A stretch of 64,000 nt of DNA from Rhytidiadelphus loreus. Its lineage: Eukaryota; Streptophyta; Bryopsida; Hypnales; Hylocomiaceae. The number at the start of each line of letters is the position of its first letter. Position 1 is the stretch's first letter. Under the pieces are notes generated by a model. That model was not told the DNA's origin. It worked only from the letters and a program-made list of their open reading frames with translations, and did not search any database. Where the stretch lies: positions 31,446,863 to 31,510,862 of the forward strand of contig OX344761.1 of assembly GCA_947034895.1 (NCBI GenBank), written 5' to 3'. Made by a program: the position numbers and the translations under genes. Positions 1-11,500 of the stretch are shown here, one piece after another.

Positions 1-1543
1 TGAAGTGAAGACCTCTAATGGCACCGTATACCATTTCGATCGAGTATTGTTCTGACAGATCTTGAACTCTTCGGGGGATAGCAACTCAGTGAACTTGTCG
101 AGTTCCATAGTCCCGTATTTCTGGACTCGAAAAAGGGTGTGCACGAGATTGGTCTTGACATGATAGCTCTCTGTATGCCTGGATCTCAGAAGACAACACA
201 ATTAGCTTCGGAAAATAATAAATTGATATATTGGAGTTTAAAATCAAAACATAATTGTGATATAAATGCAAAACGGCAAGCTCACTTGTTGATGTCGTGC
301 ATAGCTTGCATGGCAACCCCAATACGTCCTCGTGTATCCAATACGATAGAGTCGACGTTAATGTGCCAACTCCTATCCGTGGCATGTAGCCGAGTAATGT
401 GGTTCATCCACGCAATTCTCCGGTGGTTTCCATCACAAATGAAAAACTTCTGATCCACTAAATGTTTGAGCACAGGGTCAGACCTCAAGAAGTTGTTGAA
501 TTCATCATTAATGGAATTCCACAACACTCCTCATTCAATCTTCTCTACATCAGAGAACACCTCACCGTCCCCATCTTCATTTGAGATGGAAACATAAAAC
601 ACTCGGGCGCCTTCTTCGTACCCCCCCGTGAACTGATGCTCCAACAATGTCAAGTCGCATGCCAGAGTTGGACGCACAATTGGCATAGGCACCAGCCTAC
701 ACAATGGAATCTTCATTCGTGATGCCTCCGTGGATGTCAATCTCAAACCGTGAAGAATTGAAACAGTATCCAGTTTTTGGGACTTCCTGATGTCATCCTC
801 CATCGCATCCTTCCCCACTCCAGGAATATCCATGTCATCATCTTCTGATTCAGAAATAATTTCGGGATTTTTCTCATCCTCCAGCATTGCAGAACTATCA
901 ACAGCAGGGGCTTCAACATTGTCTTCAACCTCATGCTCTCCTGCAACACGGTAGGAATGTCATACATGATTATTATAGTGTAACGAGTACGTGCAAGGAC
1001 AAGTGTCATTTCACACTTCCTCATGAAATTGTGCAAATATGTCTCAACAAAATAAAAACATTTATATCAGATCTTAATTCAAATGCCACAGTTGCATTTG
1101 ACGTTCAATGGTCTATAATGTCCACAACACCAGATCAAGATATCGGCATCCGTGTCAACTGCGGATGTCACCTCTAATTCTGCGTGATCACATGTACAAT
1201 ACTCAATAGTCTCATGAGTTACAGAATTTGAATCACTATCGTTTGTTGATCCAATAGATGAACTCTTGGACCTAGCTCCATCCACACGCCGCACAATGCC
1301 TCTACCACCCCCTTCAAATCGTATTCCATGCTGCCTCGCAGAACTTACTAGTGGTTGTGATGGAATCTGCACTTGGTCACCAGCCTCCGTCTCCGTGTTC
1401 TGAAGGAGCTCGACATTCAACTCTAGTGGCTCCAGGAGGGCATCCACCTCCACTAGATCCACCTCGCCCTCCACTACCAGTTCTTGAACATGAGTATCTT
1501 CATGCGTGGGAATTCCCAAGGGAACCTCTAACTGCGGTGCCAT
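1..1543 (-). pseudogene. Gene with ParB-like DGNHR motif, 3' part truncated by window edge, internal stop
   Basis: The minus strand reads as a multi-exon coding region. One exon runs from about 950 down to 286 and contains an acidic stretch followed by CDGNHRRIAWM, the Asp-Gly-x-His-Arg signature of the ParB/sulfiredoxin fold. A donor (GTGAGC) at 285 and an acceptor at 179 join in phase to an exon from 178 to beyond base 1 (...HTESYHVKTNLVHTLF...). An upstream acidic ORF (ATG at 1543, ending with a Cys-rich tail near 1079) is probably exon 1, but I could not fix its splice phase. The reading frame is broken by TGA at 531-533, so this copy is probably a pseudogene unless an intron removes that stop. 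Function unknown; ParB-like folds can bind or cut DNA, which is family knowledge and not shown here. Confidence 0.45.
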
Positions 1544-1649
1544 CTCAGACAAGACTAGCCCAACCTGATCACCAACGCATCAAAACTGAAGTTAACCCAG
1601 ATAATATCAACATGCCACCCCGCAAGCCCACCCTTGTGGTCATGCGGCC

Positions 1650-3720
1650 CACGAGGGGCCGGGAGGTCTGGGTGCTGGCCTGCCTCGCTGCACCTTTAAA
1701 TAGAACATTGAAATGGGAAGCCGGTCTCCTCGGAGCCCGCGAGCAAGCACTATGGCTTGGATAGGGAGCCCTCGGGGCCGAGAGCACTGGGTGTTGGCCT
1801 GCAAGGCTGCACCCCTAGAAAAGAATTGAAATGGGAAGCCGGTCTCCTCGGAGCCCGCGAGCAAGCACTAAGGCCTGGACAGGGAACCCGCGAGCAAGCA
1901 CTGAGGCGTCTCCAGGGAGCCCTCGAGGCCGAGAGCACTGGGTGCTGGCCTGCAAGGCTGCATCCTTAGAGAAAATTGAAATGGGAAGCCGGTCTCCTCG
2001 GAGCCCGAGAACAAGCACTAAGGCTTGGACAGGGAGCCCGCGAGCAAGCACTATGGCCTCGACAGGGAGCCCTCGGGGCCGAGAGCACTGGGTGCTGGCT
2101 TGCAAGGCTGCACCCTCAGAAAAGAATTGAAATGGGAAGCCAAACTCCACGGAGCCCGCGAGCAAGCACTGAGGCGTCTCCAGGGAGCCCTCGGGGCCGA
2201 GAGCACTGAGTACTGGCCTGCAAGGCTGCACCCTTAGATAAAATTGAAATGGGAAGCCGGTCTCCTCGGAGCCCGCGAGCAAGCACTAAGGCCTAGACAG
2301 GGAGCCCTCGAGGCCGAGAGCACTGGGTGCTGGCCTGCAAGGCTACACCCTTAGATAAAATTGAAATGGGAAGCCGGTCTCCTCGGAGCCTACGAGCAAG
2401 CACTAAGGCCTGGACAGGGAGCCCGCGAGCAAGCACTATGGCCTGGACAGGGAGCCCTCGGGGCCGAGAGCACTAGGTGCTGGCCTACAAGGCTGCACCC
2501 TTAGAAAAGAATTGAAATGGGAAGCCGGTCTCCTCGGAGCCCGAAAGCAAGCACTAAGGCTTGGACAGGGAGCCCGCAAGCAAGCACTATGGCCTGGACA
2601 GGGAGCCCTCGGGGCCGAGAGCACTGGGTGCTAGCCTGCAAGGCTGCACCCTTAGAGAAAATTGAAATGGGAAGCCAGTCTCCTCGGAGCCCGCGAGCAA
2701 GCACTATGGCCTGGACAGGGAGCCCTCGGGGCCGAGAGCACTGGGTGCTGGCCTTCAAGGCTGCACCCTTAGAAAAGAATTGAAATGGAAAGCCAAACTC
2801 CACGGAGCCTGCGAGCAAGCACTAAGGCGTCTCCAGGGAGCCCTTGGGGCCGAGAGCACTGAGTGCTGGCCAGCAAGGCTGCAGCCTTAGATAAAATTGA
2901 AATGGGAAGCCGGTCTCCTCGGAGCCCGCGAGCAAGCACTAAGGCCTGGACAGGGAGCCCTCGGGGCCGAGAGCACTCGGTGCTGGCCTGCAAGGCTGCA
3001 CCCTTAGAAAAAATTGAAATGGGAAGCCAAACTCCACGGAGCCCGCGAGCAAGCACTAAGGCGTCTCCAGGGAGCCCTCGGGGCCGAGAGCACTGGGTGT
3101 TGGCCTGCAAGGCTGCACCCTTAGAGAAAATTGAAATGGGAAGCCGGTCTCCTTGGAGCCTACGAGCAAGCACTAAGGCCTGGACAGGGAGCCCGCGAGC
3201 AAGCACTATGGCCTGGACAGGGAGCCCTCGGGGCCGAGAGCACTGGGTGCTGGCCTGCAAGGCTGCACCCTTAGAAAAGAATTGAAATGGGAAGCCAAAC
3301 TCCACGGAGCCCGCGAGCAATCACTATGGCCTGGACAGGGAGCGCGCGGGCAAGCATTGAGGCGTCTCTAGGGAGCCCCCGGGGCCGAGAGCACTCGGTG
3401 CTGGCCTGCAAGGCTGCACCCTTAGAGAAAATTGAAATGGGAAGCCGGTCTCCTCGGAGCCCAAAAGCAAGCACTAAGGCTTGGACAGGGAGCCCGCAAG
3501 CAAGCACTATGGCCTGGACAGGGAGCCCTCGGGGCCGAGAGCACTGGGTGCTGGCCTCCAAGGCTGCACCCTTAGAAAAAATTGAAATGGGAAGCCGAAC
3601 TCCACGTAGCCCGTGAGCAATCACTATGGCCTGGACAGGGAGCCCGCGAGCAAGCACTGAGGCGTGGATAGGGAGCCTTCGGGGCCGAGAGGTCTGGGTT
3701 CTGTCCTACAAGGCTGCACA
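1650..3720. repeat. Modular GC-rich minisatellite, ~117-bp core with optional 33-bp unit
   Basis: About fifteen tandem copies of a unit containing GAGAGCACTGGGTGCTGGC and a conserved GAAATGGGAAGCC segment. Measured from GAGAGCACTG, successive units start at 2081, 2199, 2316, 2466, 2617 and 2734, giving spacings of 117-118 or 150-151. The longer units carry one extra 33-bp module (CCCGCGAGCAAGCACTATGG...). The outermost units differ from the inner ones: both ends carry GAGGTCTGGGT (near 1665 and 3688) instead of GAGAGCACTGGG. Long ORFs on both strands are a by-product of 117 and 33 being multiples of three. GC content is far above the surrounding DNA. Confidence 0.93.
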
Positions 3721-5568
3721 CTAAACAATGAACAAATTGCCAACTCGATGTCGATTTGCAATAAACATGGACATTTCAGCGAGGCTTTGAGCACGAGATC
3801 ATACCTCTGTATTGCGAGTGGATGCCTCGCGTCCTGTTTCCGCAATTCCTCCGGCTCCATGGTGTCCCCTCTTCGACCGCAAGTTCCGATCCACCATGAC
3901 AAAGATTGTACAACTTGATACAAGCGCCGCGATTGCCCAGTTATGCATACACTCCACTCCGAATGTTCAAGGATTCGGCGAAGAGAACGGCGGATGAGAG
4001 TTAAAGAGATGGTGGCGGCGGCACTTTGGATCCTTAGGGTACACATGCGGAATGTCGACCCCTGTGCGTGGACGTGGGACGGCAGGAAAGGACATCCTGG
4101 ATGATATCCATTCTCTCCGAGATGGCCTCCGCGATATTAAATGGTGGAATAATCTTGTTTCTCTCGGGTTTGGAATTATCTGGTGACGGTAGCTAGGATG
4201 ACATATCGAGAATATTTGGGGAGCAGGGTCTCATGGTACTTTAATATCATGTGGAATTTTCGTCGACGTACAGTATTTAAGTTTTACAGTCTGTAATCGA
4301 TTTAGGGTTAATGGGATATACTATAAGGTACGAGGTCCAGATGTGGAGCATCTTAGTACTAAAATGGAATTATGGGGAAATTAATCATTTGGAAATACTT
4401 TTTAGTGTATTTATATTATTTCCTAGTGGATTCAAAATCTGACTCAGTTCGTTTCATAATGATTGGAAATTTGTGGTATTAGTTACAAATGCTTGAAGGT
4501 TCTAGAATGTGGTCTTCCGTCGTTATCAAAATGGACCACCTCCTAGAATGTTTGTACATTGTACATTGAAAAAATAAAAATGTACCTCTGAGTGATGTTC
4601 CATTTCAATTCCCCCTCCGTTTTACAATCTTCGACCTTACCGGAAATTAATCTAAACTGAGGATACATTCAATTCTTCCTGTAAAATATACTTTTCCGTA
4701 TTTCATTAACTGCATGTTTTAGACTATGTGGGATTCAGTTCTAGAATTTTATCATTGATAACTTCATTTGTTTTAGATACCCTCCTCATGCCTTACTGTA
4801 TTAAACTTTACTTGTCATTGTCATTTGATACTATGGTCATGGATTCCAATAAGCTGATAGGGTTTGAAGTGTCATCATATCATGCAATCGATTTTGAATA
4901 GACTCTTTATAGGTTATGCCGTTTCCCTATGACATTCCTTCTTGTGGATTGAATGCATGTTGGCTTCACTTAGTTCATTCATTGATCACCATATTCCTTC
5001 TACCTTTATATCTCCCTTGTGCGTCTAATATTAGAAAGATGTGTAAGGGGTGTTCATCACCCCACTTTGCCACAACGCTTATATGTGTGATCTCAATTGT
5101 ACATACCTTGTCCATAGAAAATATGTAGTATCAATTGGTTGAAATCATATCTTCAGGGGGCTATGTTATTGGCGGTCTGATGACAGTAAAATTTTGTTAT
5201 TTAATACATGTCGCTCTAGTGCATTTACACATCAGGAATACTCTTAGATGAAGGACAGATAATATACGTGTCCTCATTATGAGTATCAATGCTTGTCGCC
5301 GCCATTTGATGAGGACGTCCTCTCATCAACAATTATGCAGATAAACTGTATTATGTGTTATGAGGTATTGGGTTCATATAACCGTCACAAACATTCAGTT
5401 TATGCAGATATATAAATGCTGTTGTATTCCTTCATCCTTCTTTTCATGTGCCAGCATGCTTCTATTCCTCTACTGATGTTCTTCTTGGACTTCGAACTCC
5501 AAATTCAGTTCATTGCAAAACCTACCTTGGACTCCTTCTTCTCCCTTTTTTTATTCAGTTTCTCTAAC
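3721..5568. other. Intergenic stretch between minisatellite and MULE gene
   Basis: AT-rich with no convincing gene. The first 300 bases after the minisatellite are more GC-rich and hold short overlapping ORFs on both strands (around 3624-4046) with no recognisable domain. The rest is presumably 5' flank of the MULE transposase gene. The open frame upstream of 5569 (from 5416) is hydrophobic and ends in the real-looking start, so I treat it as leader sequence. I did not find the outer terminal inverted repeat of the MULE here. Confidence 0.5.
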
Positions 5569-7208
5569 ATGGAGGACTATACCCATATGGTGGTAATCCG
5601 AGCTGACGATGAAGGTGTGCTTGTGATTTTCCCAGTAGGAGCTAACGGACTTGCCGATGTTTCGGCTTTAAGATTATCTCTAAGATTTCACTTTATGCTT
5701 GATTCCATTCATGTAGATCAAGACGTGTTTGATATTGAGTCAGGTACCCTACTTCACACTATTGGTCAAATGCCGACAACTACTGCTCAGAATAGGTTGT
5801 GGTACTTGAAACCTGGAAGTTATCGAGCCTACGGAGTGCCTATTGTCATTGAGTCCAAGCCTACGGCCACGGGAAGTTTTCCTAGGTCCTCCGCTTCTAG
5901 ATTTCATACTCCGCCTTCGACCAATGTCAAGCTAGAAACTTTTGCAGACATGGTCACCAATTTGAGCTCTGACTCTGATGGTCTTTCTCCAGTACCTCGT
6001 TTCACTTTGAAGACTCCATCTTCGGTAGAGTCATTGCCACCTTCTTCAGTATTGAAGTCAATCGACTCTCCAGACTTAGGTTCATCAAATGAGTCAAAAA
6101 CATCTGTGGTTAATTGCTTGAAGGGCCTGCGTACATTGAAAGGATGTAGAAACGTCTTGTCTAAACTGGACTATGATAATATTGAAGTTCATAAAGTTCC
6201 AGTATTGCCTCCGTCGTTTAATGGCGATGTCATATTTGAATTGCCAGCTCTTGAAAACAGTAGTACCGTCTCTTCAGCGAGACAAATGTCGGGGATGGAC
6301 AAGCGTTACGATGGACAGGTCTGGTCAAAGACTGTGACCACGAATATAGTCAATCCTATGGGCTTGTCGTTCCGCAAATCGGTTTGCGTGGGTCATCTTC
6401 GTTGTGTGAATACTGAATGCGACTTCCTTCATCGAGTTCACAGAATGAGAGATGTAAACGAATTAGAGTGGGAAGGACTATCTCCGCTACCACTAGATGT
6501 TGGACAACCACATCCGCCTAGTTCCACGCTTGTATGCAAGATTTGTAAGGAGCCTCCTGCTTGTGTGGCGCGTTGTAATGTGCACGTGTATTACGTTGCA
6601 GGCAAGTGCACTTTCAGTAGGGCATACGTCCATCTTGGTCATCACGAGCATCCGGTTAAGGATGGTGAACTCAGAGATATGAAATCCATATCACGAACTC
6701 TTATTCGAGAGCAATTGGAAAGGACTCCTTCTGCTACGAATTCCGCTATAGTCCTAGAAGCAACAAAGGAGTTGTTAGGAGGTCTTCTTCTATGTCCTGA
6801 GGGAATGCAACCGAAGAGTATGGACCTTGCCTCCCTTGTTCCTGTACTCGACAAATGCAAATACTTAAGCTCTCCGAGCATAAGGAATGAGGTAACTTCC
6901 TTCAAGTTCTTGCGTAAATTTGGAGTGCTAGATAGCATTACTAGGTTGAGGGGGTCAAGCACATGGGCTTTTGTGAAGGAGAGCAAATTCCCAGGTCAAG
7001 GGACCGACATAGATAAGGTATTCCTTTTCAAAATGTCTGAACTGGGGCCAGGGAGTGGAGTCGATTTGGTGAAGCGAATGCAAACTGGAGGAGACCTTGA
7101 GGAAGCATGGATCATGTTTGATCACGTGAAGCGTGTTAAAGATTGGACGACCATGGCGTGTCACGTTTATGACTCCGGATTCTGTCGGGTGATGACAATC
7201 GCCTGTTG
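5569..7208 (+). pseudogene. MULE-type transposase, 5' part (interrupted by transposon insertion)
   Basis: First 546 codons of a Mutator-like transposase. The ATG at 5569 starts MEDYTHMVVIRADDEG. A zinc-binding N-terminal region has Cys/His pairs in VCVGHLRCVNTECDFLH and in LVCKICKEPPACVARC, followed by HLGHHEHPV. It ends in the transposase core at FDHVKRVKDWTTMACHVYD and then ...MTIAC. The frame breaks at 7209, where a foreign 15.4-kb element begins. Reading resumes in the same frame at 22603, with codon TGT split as TG (7207-7208) plus T (22603). Coding 5569-7208, 22603-23056 and 23409-24860 joins to 3,546 nt (1,182 codons including stop). The family assignment rests on motif recognition; the interruption is directly visible. 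Confidence 0.8.
7203..7208. repeat. Target-site duplication CTGTTG, left copy
   Basis: Six-base CTGTTG immediately left of the 15.4-kb element; the same six bases lie immediately right of it at 22597-22602. Removing one copy with the insert restores the MULE reading frame. Confidence 0.88.
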
Positions 7209-7233
7209 GGTGTACATAAGATAATAGGAGCCA
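7209..7233 (+). repeat. Left terminal inverted repeat of the 15.4-kb transposon
   Basis: GGTGTACATAAGATAA then TAGGAGCCA; pairs with 22572-22596 on the opposite strand with about 5 mismatches in 25. The mismatches suggest an old insertion or a short, loosely conserved TIR. Confidence 0.8.
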
Positions 7234-7238
7234 CAAAA

Positions 7239-7424
7239 GGTGTCACACTTCCTTTTTTTGAGCTTTGATTGTGAATAATTTTAATTGATTCTTGGATATT
7301 TAAAAAAAAATTACACTAGTGTATTCAATATTGTATGTCAATTGTGAAACATGAATTACATCCATATATAGAAATGTGTATGTATTCAAAAAGGACAGAA
7401 ATGTGGGTGTCACACTTGCTTTTT
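7239..7424 (+). repeat. Subterminal direct repeats GGTGTCACACTT(C/G)CTTTTT
   Basis: Near-identical 19-20-base motifs occur at 7239-7258 and 7406-7424, just inside the left end of the transposon. Subterminal repeats of this kind are often transposase-binding sites; that role is inference. I did not find an equally clear copy near the right end. Confidence 0.5.
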
Positions 7425-7694
7425 GTGCTAAATAGTGCTTAATTGGATGAATACTATGACGTTTTGGATGAATACGTGATTGGCGCCTTCACCTGGAAAC
7501 ACATCCCCGTTCATACTTTGTATTGACATTGTAGCCGTTTCTCTCTTCGCTGAGTCCTGGCGCTCTTTCCTTGTCGCCAAACTGTATGTTCAGGGTTTAG
7601 GGTTTCTCCTTGCGTTGAATCGTAGTGCTCTTCCCTTCTTAGCAAGTTCTGGAGAGCACGCTGTTAGAATTTGGGACTACTGTTGTTAAGGTAA

Positions 7695-7855
7695 GCCGCA
7701 ACCACATTGAAGTGGAGGGTTTTGGAGATTAGAAAATCGTTGAAGCCCTGAAGGAATTTCAGCTGCGCGCAGTTTGGCGTGGAGAAGGGCTTCCTTACCG
7801 TAGTTGTTGAATGCCACCAACTCTTAGTGGTTGCCGCAACCACATTGAAGTGGAG
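7695..7855 (+). repeat. 23-bp direct repeat pair inside the transposon
   Basis: GCCGCAACCACATTGAAGTGG(AG) occurs at 7695-7717 and again at 7833-7855, a spacing of 138 bp. The second copy is preceded by GTGGTT, which makes a short near-palindrome with CAACCAC. It lies between the left end and the DDE gene, so it could be part of its 5' leader or promoter. Confidence 0.55.
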
Positions 7856-8510
7856 CATTTGAGGGTGAACATCGGCTGCGGTTCAAGTTTGGGTTGTGCC
7901 TGCAGAGGCGGTGACCATGAGAACTTGGATTTTCATGTACAACTGAATGGGAAGTGCGTTGTTGCAATAGGTTTGGTATCGGAGGTTGCGGTCTTCTCAA
8001 GATCGGACCAGATGCTTTAGGGTTTTGAACAAACGAAGACCCAACATTCTCCAGGTACGACGGTACGTTCTTGGGTTTTGGTCATGGCGCTTGTTTGTTG
8101 TGCATCGCCATTGTTGCGCTACTATCCAATACTTTCATTTTTATGTAGTGCTCTTAGTACGATTTAAGGGCGGCAAAATCACTACTTTATTTGAATCACT
8201 ATTAGTTCTTTCTGCTGGTGCTAGTTGTAGGAAATGTTCTAGTCTTTGGGTTTAGGAGGGATTCGGGGTTTACAATTGTATGGTTTGGAAATTCAGACAT
8301 GAATAGCTAACTTAAACAGTGCATTTCATAGTCTGTTCCAAACTCAAGGCTCTTGCGTGACACGTGATTTCTGTAGCTTTGTACCTTGGTTTTGGCACTA
8401 TGTCTTTAGATGTACCTAGGGTATGCTCCGTGTCTTTCCAGGTGACTGGGAATGGAATTACTGATGTATGTCTTCCTCGGTGGGTGTATTTTCAAAACTG
8501 AACCTTCAGA

Positions 8511-11500
8511 ATGGCTGAATTCCAAAATGGCCAGGGACCTGTAGAAGAAGACGCTTACCAGGCTTGGTCCGCAGAGAAGCGGAAGGCGTTTGCACGTGAG
8601 CGAACGCGGCGATGTCGGGCTAGAAGAAAGGCAGGTTTGGTCGAAAAAGAAGTAGCAATGACATCAAGAACTGAACAGGGAGAATTTGCGAGTTTTGAAC
8701 ATTGTGCCTCTAGGGCCAGTAGAATTAGCCAAGACATTGCCAGGGAGATTGCAGAGTTTGCTTATTCTCGCTTAGGAGAGTACGATGCTAACATTCAGCA
8801 CCTTACTGTGCAGAAGTTTTTGGGTCACAGTTACATGAAAAACATGATTCCACCATTCCTAAGTAACTTGGAAACTATCAAATTGCAACACAATGTTGTT
8901 TCTAGTGTAAGAGAAGGTATGAGAGAACATTTGGTTGGTGTGAAACCATCAAAGATTGTTATTGCTAAGGATATCTTGTGCACCTTTGCTTCATCTTCAT
9001 TGGCTGGGAGTGGTAGAGGGTTGGCTGCTGTGTTGGGGGTAGACAGGAGAAACATATCAAAGGCACGGGGTAGACGGCTTGTTTTGGATGGTACTAAGGA
9101 TGCTTTCTGGCTACATCATCGTAGACAAATTCGCAGCGATTCGCTTGCACAGAATGTGAAGGCCGCAGTGGAGCAGTGGTGGGCTGATGAGACTACGGTG
9201 TCTCCAAATCGGAAGGGTATAGTTAGTTTTCATGAAGGTCTAAAACAATGGATTTCGCATCCAACCCATTTCCTTCAGTGCTCACAGGTATGGCCTTATA
9301 CTTAGGTGTATTTCTTGATGTTGTAATGCGATGCTCAATGCTGAGCTTAAGGGTGTTTTGTTGCTTGTGCTTAGGGTGTACTTGCGTATTGTGCTTAGGG
9401 TGCTTGTGCTTAGGGTGTACCCAAAAGCACCCAAATGCTTTTGTGGAGGTTGTGTTAAAGGTGTTGTGTTGCTTGTGCTTAGGGTGTTTAAACTATTTTC
9501 CTTGTTGTTGTTTGCAACGAATGTTACCACGTGATAATGTTGTTGCTCTTGTGCTGAAGTGGTGTGCTTAGGGTACTGGGTTGCTGGTACTTAGGGTGCT
9601 TATGGTTAAATCCTGTTGCTTGTGCTTAGGGTGTTGGGTTACCTGTACTTAGGGTACTGGTTTACTTGTGCTTAGGGAGAAAGAGTGTTTCTTGTGCTTA
9701 GGGTGCTGGTTTGCTTGTGTTCATGATTAAAGCTTGTTGCTTGTGCTTAGGGTGTTGGGCTTTGGGTGCTTAGGGTGTTGGTTTGCTTGTGCTCAGGGTG
9801 CTTATGGTTAAAGCTTGTTGCTTGTGCTTAGGGTGCTAGGTTGCTTGTACTTAGGTTGCTAGTTTGCTTGTGCTTAGGGTGCTTAGGATGAAAGACTGTT
9901 GTTTGTGCTTAGGGTGCTGGGTTGCTTTTGCTTAGGGCGCTGGTTTGCTTGTGTTTAGGGTGCTTAGGGTGCTGGTTTGCTTTTGCTTAGGGTACTGGGT
10001 TGCTTGTACTTAGGTTGCTAGTTTGCTTGTACTTAGGGTGCTTAGGATGAAAGATTGTTGTTTGTACTTAGGGTGCTAGGTTGCTTTTGCTTAGGGCACT
10101 AGTTTGCTTGTGTTTAGGGTGCTTAGGGTGCTGGTTTGTTTTTGCTTAGGGTGTTGGTTTGCTTGTACTTAGGGTGCTGGGTTGCTTTTGCTTAGGGTGT
10201 TGGTTTGCTTGTGTTTAGGGTGCTTAGGGTGCTGGTTTGCTTTTGCTTAGGGTGCTGGATTGCTTGTACTTAGGTTGCTAGTTTGCTTGTGCTTAGGGTG
10301 CTTAGGATGAAAGATTGTTGTTTATGCTTAGGGTACTGGGTTGCTTTTACTTAGGGCACTGGTTTGCTTGTGTTTAGGGTGCTTAGGGTGCTGGTTTGCT
10401 TTTGCTTAGGGTGAAAGACTGTTGCTTGTGCTTAGGGTGCTTTCACTTTGTTCTACTTTTGTGCGGAAGGTGGCATGCTTAGGATACTAAAAAAGGTAGA
10501 CTGCTTTTGCTTGTAGTGAATGTCAACACATGAATGCTTCTACTGTTGATGTGATTTTTCTGATTTGTGTTAATTGGTGTGCAGCTCGAATTTTATACGG
10601 CTTTCAAGGCTAGGAACCTTAACCTCGTTTGTAGCTTGACTTCTTTTGAGAACCTTAAGCCCTGGTGGGTCAAGCGGTTGAGAATGTGGAACACTTGCTG
10701 CTGCCGATATCACCAGGAGTTGACGGAGTTGATGATTGCTCTCGACATTATGAGGACTGATATACAAGGAATTCATTCAGATTGTTTGTGTGATTGTGAG
10801 ATGCTTTGTGGTGGCTTAGGGTGTGGTGAAGGTTTGGGTAGTATGTGTAAAGCTCATCTTCAAGTGTATGAGAGGTTGACTAACCTTTGGACATCCATTT
10901 TGTGCAAAAAAGAGGAACTGTCAATGTGGCACAAGCGGGATTGTTTAATTGGTAAATGCGTGGATTGTGGAATCCAGTTGCTTCGTATTTGTCCTCAGGA
11001 AATGACATCTGAGCAGATTGTCAAGTGGAAGAGCATCGGATACAAGGTGATGGGTACAACGGAAGAAGGAAATCCAAGGAAAGCTTCAACCTTGGAATAT
11101 AAAGAAACAACTCCCCGTGAGTTGATCAATTACTTGAAACCTAAGTTGCAAGCATTTGTGTTGCATAATTATGTAGCATCTTGGCAGGATTATCAATTTA
11201 AAGAGTTGTTTACCTCTGTTCCGCCTGGCACTTTAATCTCTTGCATTGATTTTTCAGAAAATTATACTTTCAAGATTCAAAATGAGATACAAAGTATGCA
11301 TTGGCATAATGATCAGGTCACCATCTTGGTTCATATTACTTACAAGTTGAACCCTACTTGGAGCAAAGATAGCAATGAGCCTCTTTTGTTGAAAGAGATT
11401 CATTATTATGTATCTAATGATTGAACTCATGATTCTCTTTATGTCCAACATTGTCTTATGCTGAATTGGGAGCATGTGAAGGGCCAAGGTTTCACTCCCA

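Noticed and set aside
1757..3657. Overlapping ORFs on both strands across the 117-bp array
   Set aside because: All follow from the repeat unit being a multiple of three without stops. Individual frames shift at single-base differences between units (AAGAATTG versus AAATTG).
5416..5568. N-terminal extension of the MULE ORF that looks like a signal peptide or membrane segment
   Set aside because: AT-rich and hydrophobic by composition. MEDYTHMVVIRADDEG at 5569 is a better start for a nuclear transposase.
9340..10445. Interstitial telomere
   Set aside because: TTAGGG cores are separated by 10 or more unrelated bases. A telomere tract would be head-to-tail TTTAGGG in most plants.
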